From Russula earlei (lineage: Eukaryota; Basidiomycota; Agaricomycetes; Russulales; Russulaceae): 64,000 bases of DNA. Numbering within the stretch: the first letter of the stretch is position 1; each line of letters starts with the position of its first letter. A model generated the notes under the pieces. The model ran no database searches. It was not told the origin of the DNA and saw only the letters and a program-made list of their open reading frames with translations. The stretch lies in contig JAGFNK010000018.1 in assembly GCA_025769875.1 (NCBI GenBank), positions 186,001 through 250,000 on the forward strand, read 5' to 3'. Positions 55,716 through 64,000 of this stretch are shown here, piece after piece. The position numbers and the translations under genes were made by a program.

Positions 55716-56160
55716 TGTTAAGGCTCCAAAGTGTCTTAAATAAGATCAATGGTTGCATCTATAAACATGTCCTACCAATGCAGATATGCTTGAGTCAAGC
55801 AACCAATACTCATGGAAGGGAAGGAGTGTTAGATCCTTCTGGAGTATGGCAACAAGATAAGAGGGGCTCTGCAGACGGGGTAGGAGTCAACTGTTTGAGA
55901 TTGGCAAACTAAGTCAAGCTTAAGGCTCAACTGCTATGAACTGGGGGCTTTATATAGCCCTCAGGGATAAGGTTCGTGCTACTGTAGTACTGGTTGGTGC
56001 TATAGAAGCAAAAGATGGCTCATAGAAGCAAAAGTTGCTTTGGTGTAAACAATCTTGGTGCTGGAAGCATTAAGTGCTTCCCTAGTAGCAATCTTGGTGT
56101 CATAAGTACTTCCCCAATCAAGGAAGTGACATATGTGGTGGTACAGGAACATCTGGGACA
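55716..56160 (-). repeat. LTR4, probable 3' LTR of element D
   Basis: 445 bp, plus-strand ends TGTTAAGG...CATCTGGGACA. In minus sense TATATAA (55950-55956) is followed 34 nt later by TTAAGCTTGACTTAG. The inner flank has no clean polypurine tract, so assignment to D is provisional. Confidence 0.6.
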
Positions 56161-56325
56161 GAAGCAATGCTACTCATTGCTTCCTCAATACATCTTTAAG
56201 AAGATATGATCAATGTATTCTGAACACAATATCAAGGAACATAAATGGTCAAGATCTGATGCATGCCTGAAGCCAATGGTGCAGTCCATAGTTCAGGTGT
56301 TCCGGCATCTTCCAGACCCCAAACC

Positions 56326-57286
56326 TGTCAAGACTCACTGTTGAACTATCCAGTTCAAGAGCGAGGGATAAGCTCAAAGACAAGTCGATAGACGTCCAAG
56401 ACCGCATGGGCAAGAAGTAGAGTCCAGAGTAGTAACAAATACCAGAGAGGTACTGTTACTGTGAGAGTAGAGCAATCACGCAGGGAAGAGGCCAGGGTAG
56501 TCACAAGGGGATGGTCCTTAAAGGAGTATCCCAGGGATGGAGAGTGCCATAAACAAATGGACAGTCTGAGGACTGTCCGCTACTTTATTGAGCGCTTATA
56601 TACTACAAGAGAACTGCTAAATAGGGAACAAGTCATAACCTTGTTATCAAGCACCATAGAGTGATGAGTAAGAAGTCAGAGGACGCTTACTGAGCATGCT
56701 CAGTCATGCTCAGTAAGCTGCTGAGTAAGAAGCTTCTCTTGATGAGTAAGAGCTTCCGTTGTCCACGTGTTCACTGCTTTAGTGCACATGCAAGCACCTG
56801 ATTCATTTCATGTTAGTTAGTTTAGGGCCGGTCATTTGAGGACTTGTAGTTTGGTTAGGGAATAGTGTCATCTTATAAGGCCCTTATATAGTTCTATTAG
56901 GGTCCTTAGAGTCGACCCTAATACTTCTATTAAGGTCCTTAGTGTTGCCTTATAGTTCGTTCTATAGTTATTAGAGTTGGTCTAATAACGCGTTGTAGGG
57001 CCTTTGATACTAGGTTAGTACCTATTGTAGAGTTCCTAGGGTCGTTCCAAAGGGTCCTTAGGAAGGCCTTAATGCTGTCTTTTGTTGCTAGAAGGGTTGC
57101 CTTTAAGTGGGGCTTGCTGTATGTCGATTGTGCCGAGAATCGCTCACACAACAATGCGTGCGCGATATTGTGGACACCTCTACTCACCCCTTTTGCTCGT
57201 GTGAACAGGGTGACACCATAGAGGCTGGGTTTCCTCCTATAAGGAAGGGTCCTTCAAGGGCCCTCTCCGGAGAATGGTTCATGACA
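56326..57286 (-). repeat. Solo LTR1 (961 bp), target duplication AAACC
   Basis: Plus-strand ends TGTCAAGACTCACTG...GGTTCATGACA, flanked by AAACC at 56321-56325 and 57287-57291. Inserted in the 3' part of element D. Confidence 0.93.
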
Positions 57287-57408
57287 AAACCACTTGGTAA
57301 CATCACCCCTCCTTCAGATTGGTGGTCCCACATACCAACAATCCAAAATCAAGTGGTAGGGTCAACACCATCATCATCAAGGGGAGGAGGCAACACAGTG
57401 AAGGTGTA

Positions 57409-59460
57409 TCAGCCTTCTTCTGCTGCCTCATAGGCAGCCAATCCTGAGGCTACTATCGCCTCCAACTCCTCAGCAATGGCTGAAGGAGACATGATCTGTG
57501 GGAGTCTATCAGAGTCCCTGGGTAACCTCCTGACTGGAGGTGTGTTGGAACGGAGAGGGAATGTAGTGAAAAGCTCCTGAAGGGTTGTGGACCCTTCTCC
57601 TTTCACTACCTGCAGGAGGCATGGGTTAGCAATGTCCTCCCTGTCATGGTTGGATTTTCTCTTCTTGCCCAAGTGTGCCAGTTCCCATCCTCAGTGGAAA
57701 GGGCATGATCTAATGGGTGTATAGGAATGATGATAGGGAGGTACAAAGAAGTGCGAGGCAGCATCTGCTGCTAATTGGTCATGGAAATACTGGTGGGGCA
57801 GTGGACAGTACTTGTTAAAATGTCCTACCTGGCCACAGTACTTGCATCAGTTCCTCTTCTTCCTCCCTTCTATCATGTTCAGTTGCTGAGGTTCTGGAAT
57901 GAACTCAGCTGTCGCAGTGGACACTTCTCCACTGCTACTATAGGAGTGGTAGTAGATGGAGCTCTGGGGGGAAGGATTTGGTGATGCCTTGGATCCTACC
58001 CCTCCTCAAAGGTGCATGCTTGACATGGTCTGGAGGACATTAATCTCCTCCTCTGAATACCCTTGCACAGTCAGAGGTGCAGGGCTGGCTGGTACTGGTT
58101 CTGGGGTAGGGGTGTCATACCCCTGGGCAATGTCTGCCAAAGGCAGCTGAGGGATGAAGACAGGAAGAGGGGGGATAGGCTGTCCAGCCCAGTAGTTGGT
58201 GAGGAGTTCTTCAGCCCATACACCTGGAGGGGTTTCTCCCTGGCTACAGCCTGCTTCAATGAACTCCCAGCAATGTGATCATACTTTGGCTGCTGCCATC
58301 CTCTCCTTAGCTTCAACCCTGCCTCTCTCTACTCCCCACTTCTCAGCCAGGTATTTACCTAGCTTGTAACACAGTTGTTTCTCCTCTTCTTTGAGCACCT
58401 TGTAGTCAGCTTCCAACATTTCTTGTTGGGTATAAAGGTGGTCTAGATGATGATAGAGCTCTGCCTGCAGTCCATAGTCACCTAGCAGGTAGAGGGTCTG
58501 TCTCCAGCACCCTTCAAACTGCTTCTCACTGTCGAAGCAGTCCAGATCATGTTCATCTTGGCCATAGGTATAGAGGTTGTAGCAAGGGGTGGCCTGGAGG
58601 ATCTCACCATATTCTCCATGGCCTTCTCCATTCTTCCCCCTCACCCTTGGCTCTCCCAAGGCAATGTCATAGGCCACATACCTGGCTGGTTTGTGTTGCG
58701 CAGCATAGAGCGCAGCTAACAGGCCAAGCAACCCACCTTAGAGGTTGTGCTAATGCTCAAGTGATATTGGGGTGTAGAGCGATGTGTATACTCGTCTACA
58801 AGTATGGTATTTATACCTCTATGACCCAGGGCTGTTCCTAAGTCCAAAAGAGGTGACTACAGGTGTCCACTATATCGCGCATTAAGTGACGCGTGATGTG
58901 GAAACGTTCTAGACGCAGCATAAGGCTGCATCTTGTGATAGATAGCGTACTATGCGTAACCCTATTGCCATAAGCGCATATACTAAAGTTCTGTCTAACA
59001 CGTAACATCTATGAGCGGATCTTGAACCTTGTATGAAGGTCTTCGCCTTCTTTGATCCGTTCGGGTTCCGGTTCAACAGTTTGTTGCCCCAAGTTACACC
59101 ATCAGGGATGTTGATCCCTGTGTGGTGTCTATCAGCATCCCATCGTACCCAAGGCTCTCCAGGGTGGGCAACCTGGTCTAGAGTGCTGGTAGGGGACATC
59201 ACATCCCAGTCCCCAGGCTGAGCATCAACTTGATCAGCAGGGGGTCCAAATTCAAGGGGATGCATGTCTGCTTCTCCTTCTCTAGTGCTATGTTCATCCA
59301 TTCCTTGGAAGAAGGCGAGGAGGGAAGCATCAGGAGTGGTGATTTTGAGTGGCCCCTCTATTACAGAGAGGTCTGATTGGGGAATGATTTCATTAGAAGG
59401 AGTTTGAGACATATGTGAGCGACAATGTGGGGGTGAGGAGACAGAGGGCATCTGTCCCTG
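57409..59460 (-). pseudogene. Element D extra ORF downstream of the chromodomain, with CCHC knuckle
   Basis: From the chromodomain the frame continues without a stop into MSQTPSNEIIPQSDLSVIEG and an acidic/Pro-rich segment (58909-59451). About 0.25 kb of non-coding sequence (about 58735-59010) intervenes. Then come GLLAALYAAQHKPARYVAYD and a long charged helix (HHLDHLYTQQEMLEADYKVL, 58279-58731). After frame changes there is a knuckle CKYCGQVGHFNKYC (about 57806-57847) and a C-terminal part with DSDRLPQIMSPSAIAEELEA (stop 57409). The order (acidic/Pro-rich, helix, CCHC) parallels ORF3 of element A. Confidence 0.5.
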
Positions 59461-62400
59461 GACTCTTATAACCCATATGGCAGCAGGGCTCTTTCTGTGG
59501 TACTCCTCTATTAGTCTAGATGCTTTGATGTTCTCTACTGGTTCGCAAGAGTCATGGGCCTCAGAGTATCCTTCCCACCAGACTTGATACTCCAGTTGTT
59601 TCCTCCTTCCAGCTCATCTCAAACCTAAAATTGTTGCTACTTTGTATTCCTCTTCTCCTTCTACCAATTCTGCTTCTGGATTGGTGTAATTGGCCCCATG
59701 CTCCTTGGTTTCCTTGTAAGGGGTCAATAAGGATGCATGAAACACATTGTGGATCCTCCAGCAGCCAGGGAGATCCAATCTGTACATCACAGGGCTGACC
59801 ACCTGTGTGATTTCAAAAGGCCCATAATGTTTTGGGCATAGTTTCACTGTAGGATGTGTTGTTTTTAGGTTAGTGCTGTTGAGCCATACCCTTTCCCCTT
59901 TCTGATAAGGTTGGAAACTACTTCTTTGCTTCCACATTAGGGAAGCGATCTTCATTGCTTCTTCTGCCTGTGATCTCACTTCCTGGATTCGGATTTTCCA
60001 ATTGTCTATTCATGGTATCTTGCTTCCCCAATTTGGCTGGTATGCTCTGGGCATAAAACCCATCCATACAAAGAAAGGGGACTGCTTGGTTGTCTCTGAA
60101 ACATTAGAATTCATTGTGTATTGCACCAGAGGCAGCCAGTCCACCCAATCATCTTGTTGGTGGTTGCAAAAGATCCTGAGCAATGTTTCCATCATCTGAT
60201 TTGTCCTTTCTGATTGTCCATCTGTCTGGGGATGGTAGGTGGTGCTGATATTCTGTCCAATATGCAGCTGGTCACAAAGTTCCCTAATAAACTTGGAACT
60301 TATTAGTTTGTCACAATCAGATATGATCTTGCTTGGTACTCCCACAAAGGGGAATATTCTGTCCCTGTAGAGCTGTGCTAGCTCTTCTGCATCCATCTCT
60401 TCCTTGCAAGGAAGCAAGATGACACCTTTAGTACAATTGTGGTTGGTGACAGTCAATATACTATCATATCCTTTTGACTTTGGCAATTTGACCACAAAGT
60501 CCATGCTGACCGTTGAGAAGGGAGTAGTCCCTTCTTCTGGTGGTATGGGATACATGGGAGGTCAACTTGGATGAGTGTTTGACTTGTTACTTTGGCAAAC
60601 TGCACATCCTTCCACATATTGATTGACAAAACACCTCTTGGTGGGCCACCAGTTGTATCGCATTATTCCCAGTAATGTCTTAGCTTTCCCTGGGTGTCCT
60701 GCTGTGGGACTGTCATGATACTGTTCCAGTAACATCCTGTGGGTCCCTTTGTTGCCTGTAACCACCAAGGCTTTGTTCTTCCAACATAAGCTATGTTGCC
60801 TCTCCAGTCGGTGTCTCTGTACCCAATCAAGTAACTTTAGTCGGTGTCTTTCTTCCCCTTGTTGGTTCTTTATCCATTCTTCTAATGCAGCAGTATGCAT
60901 TACTCAAATAAAAAGGTGGTCAGGTAATGCGACCACTTCTTCTTTATCCCCTTGTCCATCGTCAAGGTCAGGTCTCCTGGACAGGGCATCTGCTTTATTC
61001 CTTGCCCCTGCCTGGTGTTTCAGCTCCAAGTCAAAGCCAGCCAAGAAGGTAATGTATCTTGCCACTCAACCATTTATATGCTGAGGGTGTCGGTAATGCA
61101 ACAGGTTCGCATGGTCTGTATAGACCACCACCTTGTGCTTTGCTCCCATGAACTTTTCTGCTTGTTTCAAGGCTGCAGAGAAGTATCCTATCAGCCTTTC
61201 TCTTTCCTTGTTCATCCTTCTGGAATAGCACTGCTCCAATAGCATAGTTGGACACATATACTTCCAATTTGAAGGGTCACTCCTCATCAGGATGGAGCAG
61301 GACAGGGTCAGAAGATACTATCTGGATAAGTCATTCCAGACGATCTTTGCATTCTTGAGTCCATTCAAATGGTACTCCTTTCTTTGTCAAGGCAACAATG
61401 GGTCAAGCAATCTGGCTGAACCCTTGGATGAAGGCCCTATTGTAGCTGAGGACTCCCATGACTTTGTGCACTTCATGCACATCCTTGATTTCCCTAGGCC
61501 AGTCCATGATTCCTCGGACCTTAGAGGCCTCAATTTTCATCTTCCCTTCATCTATGTCCCAACCCAGCATGGTTAATTTTTGCACCATGAACTGGCATTT
61601 CTTGGGTTTCAGGAAGTATGACTTCTTCTGCATCAGCATGAGTAGTTTTCTGATGCATTGCTCGTGGATTTCTAGCTGTTTAAGACTGTCCCCCATGGCA
61701 ATTCCAAAGTCATCCAGATAGTTGACAGTGTATTCTGCCCATCAGTCCAGCCAGTCACCAAAGTCTCATCTCATCAGCCTAGTAAAGAAGGCTGGCACAT
61801 TCTTGAGCCCAAAATACATGACATTGGGCAGGTATGTTCCATATGGTGTCTTGAAGGCTGCTTTCCAGCAATCTCCTTCTGCCAATCATACATTATTGTA
61901 TCCCCATCATATATTGAACTTGGAGAACACCTTCTTTCCTCAAAGTCTTTCCACCTCTTGTTCCAGATGTGGTAAAGGTTCATTATCTTGTCTGGTCCAC
62001 TGATTTAGTCATCGATAGTCCACAATGATTCTTTTCTCCTTGCTGTCCTTCTTGCCAATGAAGAACACAGGAGATGTGTAGCTGGATGGACCTGGAGTGA
62101 TGTATTGCTTTTCTACTTTGTCAGCTAGGAATTTCTTGAGATATTCTTGTTCATCTTGTGTTAGGGGGTACACTTTGCAGTTTAGCTCCTTTGGTGCATC
62201 AGGTAACAGCTCTATCTGCATATCTGGTTCCCTTGTGTCAAGACTCACTGTTGAACTATCCAGTTCAAGAGCGAGGGATAAGCTTGAAGACGAGTCGATA
62301 GACGTCCAAGACCGCGTGAGCAAGGAGTAGAATCCAGAGTAGTAACAAATACCAGAGAGGTATTGTTACTGTGAGAGTAGAACAGTTACGCAGGGAAGAG

Positions 62401-63720
62401 GCCAGGATAGTCACAAGGGGATGGTCCTTAAAGGAGTATCCCAGGGATGGAGAGTGCCGTAAACAAATGGACAGTCTGAGGACTGTCCGCTACTTTATTG
62501 AGCGCTTATATACTACAAGAGAACTGCTAAATAGGGAACAAGTCATAACCTTGTTATCAAGCACAATAGAGTGATGAGTAAGAAGTCGGAGGATGCTTAC
62601 TGAGCATGCTCGGTCATGCTCAGTAAGCTGCTGAGTAAGAAGACTCTTCTTGATGAGTAAGAGCTCCCATTGTCCACGTGTTCACTGCTCTAGTGCACGT
62701 GCAAGCACCTGATTCATTTCCTGTTAGTTAGTTTAGGGCCGGTCATTTGAGGACTTGTAGTTTGGTTAGGGAATAGTGACATCTTATAAGGCCCTTATAT
62801 AGTTCTATTAGGGTCCTTAGAGTCGACCCTAATACTTCTATTAAGGTCCTTAGTGTTGCCTTATAGTTCGTTCTATAGTTATTAGAGTTGGTCTAATAAC
62901 GCGTTGTAGGGCCTTTGGTACCAGGTTAGTACCTATTGTAGAGTTCCTAGGGTCGTTCCAAAGGGTCCTTAGGAAGGCCCTAATGCTGTCTTTTGTTGCT
63001 AGAAGGGTTGCCTTTAAGTGGGGCTTGCTGTATGTCGATTGTGCCGAGAATTGCTCGCGCAACAATGCGTGCGCGATATTGTGGACACCTCTACTCACCC
63101 CTTTTGCTCGTGTGAACAGGGTGACACCATAGAGGCTGGGTTTCCTCCTATAAGGAAGGGTCCTTCAAGGGCCCTCTCCGGAGAATGGTTCATGACACCT
63201 TGGTGGTGGGAACCTCTGGGACATCTCTTCTGAGAAGATGTCTGCAAAGCGGTGAAATCACTTTGGAACATTGGTAAGGGGGTCCTCTCCTTCCTGTGGT
63301 TCAATCGACTGCTGGGCCCATCTCTGAGTGATAGTCATCTTCTGCAGGTAAATGGCTTCCCCTTTCTTCAGTTGTCAACTTTCATCTCTTGGTCACTTTT
63401 GGATATTTGTGACATGGAGATCCAGGTACTTGTATTGAGCAGTCTCAATTTGTACTGCTCCCTCCATCAGCTGTCCTTTCTTCCAGTTGATGGTGGGGTC
63501 GAATTCATATAGGAAGGAATATCCCAGGATGACCTAGTCCATTCCTAAATCTGTGAGATAGAACTTTTGCAAGCTCTCCTTCTCCTTGTATTGGACATGA
63601 AGCCAGCAGTAATGGGTGAGTTCCCCTTGCTTATTCTGGGTTCCATCAACATTTCATAATACCATGGGTTCATGTAGTTCCTGTTTCCAAATCTTCAGTC
63701 TTTTCCAAGCTAAGTGATTG
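59461..63720 (-). pseudogene. Element D pol polyprotein
   Basis: Protease: LLDSVATENFINH (Gly of DSGA changed to Val) and VILGYPFLYEF-type motif with TAG near 63533. RT: YITPGPSSYTSPVFFIGKKD, MYFGLKNVPAFF-type motif and active site NYLDDFGIAM. RNase H: LEVYVSNYAIGAVLFQ, YTDHANLLHYRHPQ. Integrase: CAVCQSNKSN, MDFVVKLPKSKGYDS, IISDCDKLISS and YHPQTDGQSERTN. Chromodomain: YQVWWEGYSEAHDS. Thirteen TGA codons interrupt otherwise continuous frames, mostly where Arg is expected. A solo LTR1 splits RT from protease at 62236. Protein layout is closest to element B. Confidence 0.8.
62236..63197 (-). repeat. Solo LTR1 (962 bp), target duplication CCTTG
   Basis: Plus-strand ends TGTCAAGACTCACTG...GGTTCATGACA, flanked by CCTTG at 62231-62235 and 63198-63202. 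Splits the RT-proximal part of element D. Confidence 0.93.
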
Positions 63721-64000
63721 ATGAAGTTCTCAGTTGCTACACTGTCTAGTAGAGCAGAGTCCTTGGCCGTTGTGTGTGCAGTGATGAAAGTGAATGGGAT
63801 ATTCATAGCATTCAGTCTTCTAATGTGCACTTGCAACACACTATTCTTCATAAGCCAGGCCATTGACTTAGGTGTTCCTAAAAACCCTGTTCCATCAGTT
63901 CTTCCAATAAGTCCTCCTTCTGTTTGGTGGACATCTTCTTCATGGATGCAGAGGAGGAGCACTTGTTGTAGGTAGGAGGGGGAGATGTGGATCGTCCTGA
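63721..64000 (-). pseudogene. Element D gag C-terminus and protease start
   Basis: Minus strand reads MSTKQKEDLLEELMEQGF, a gag tail like EEKDAFLDKIMADEDF in element B, and leads within a short distance to RRLNAMNIPFTFITAHTTAK and the protease motif. The CCHC knuckle must lie beyond the window edge. Confidence 0.6.

Larger units (their letters stand above)
55716..64000 (-). mobile_element. Ty3/gypsy chromodomain retrotransposon D, runs past the window edge
   Basis: Minus order from the right edge: gag end (STKQKEDLLEELMEQGF), protease, RT, RNase H, integrase, chromodomain, extra ORF with CCHC, probable 3' LTR4. Two solo LTR1 copies are inserted (56326-57286, 62236-63197). It is heavily marked by TGA codons at Arg positions (13 counted). 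The gag N-terminus and 5' LTR are beyond position 64000. Confidence 0.72.

Noticed and set aside
52482..56160. A DNA transposon with 445-bp terminal inverted repeats
   Set aside because: Each repeat has LTR hallmarks (TATA, palindromic initiator, adjacent primer site), and gag sequence follows, so two opposed retroelements fit better.
19617..63233. ORFs beginning MGLAVCRLCRE and MRVEQSRREE repeated many times across the window
   Set aside because: They are antisense frames inside LTR1 copies. Their recurrence follows from the LTR repeat, with amino-acid changes not biased to silent ones, so they are not genes.
6106..63656. Reassignment of TGA to arginine
   Set aside because: TGA also closes frames normally (for example 51008-51010 and the element B pol at 18429), and frameshifts accompany the TGA codons. 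CpG deamination explains the pattern more simply.
1..64000. CRISPR arrays, rRNA operons, bacterial operon structure
   Set aside because: No regularly spaced repeats or rRNA signatures; introns and transposon types are fungal.

Overview
The window looks like a transposon-packed, low-gene-density region from a mushroom-forming basidiomycete (Agaricomycetes). Clues are Plavaka-type DNA transposases, DUF6532-type proteins, Ty3/gypsy chromodomain retrotransposons, short (about 50 bp) spliceosomal introns and a basidiomycete-like Nup188 relic. No rRNA, tRNA or CRISPR locus was recognised.

Layout. 1-3.2 kb: low-coding sequence with an LTR-like relic. 3.2-7.3 kb (minus): decayed C-terminal half of nucleoporin Nup188 between Pro/Gln-rich fragments. 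7.6-8.4 kb: leader and 5' LTR of a Ty3/gypsy family ('A'). 9.1-11.3 kb: LINE-derived insertion with a 14-bp target duplication and poly(A), sitting in a truncated LTR ('LTR1'), which itself interrupts another LTR ('LTR3'). 12.8-13.0 kb: DUF1776-like exon. 14.8-17.9 kb: a Plavaka transposon, with an apparently intact DUF6532 gene (minus) divergent from a transposase (plus) that is cut at 17910. 17.9-33.4 kb: nested pile. A gypsy element ('B', minus) is interrupted by an LTR-like block (which carries a solo LTR1 and a Tc1 element), a solo LTR2 and a complete 7.4-kb element A (23996-31407, target duplication TGATC). 33.4-44.0 kb: a 10.6-kb gypsy element ('C', minus) with two unusual extra ORFs upstream of gag and a solo LTR1. 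44.0-49.5 kb: second Plavaka transposon, transposase (minus) divergent from a DUF6532-like gene (plus) that carries a solo LTR3. 50.6-51.0 kb: small secreted-protein gene with one TGA. 52.3-64 kb: two related gypsy elements in opposite orientation ('E' plus, 'D' minus) with several solo LTRs.

Most interesting signals. (1) Every well-preserved LTR family has a TATA box followed 32-36 nt later by the right part of a perfect or near-perfect palindrome. In the three families where internal sequence is present, that arm is complementary (10-13 nt) to the sequence right after the 5' LTR. This is the hallmark of Tf1/sushi-type self-primed reverse transcription, here combined with a palindromic initiator. 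(2) Element A encodes a full-length 428-aa protein with two CCHC knuckles downstream of pol; element D has a comparable ORF there. (3) Element C has about 2.3 kb of extra coding sequence between its 5' LTR and gag. (4) Almost all premature stops, in retroelements, LINE and host-like genes alike, are TGA where CGA (Arg) is expected: a CpG-deamination footprint. (5) Both Plavaka transposases are paired head-to-head with a DUF6532-superfamily gene.
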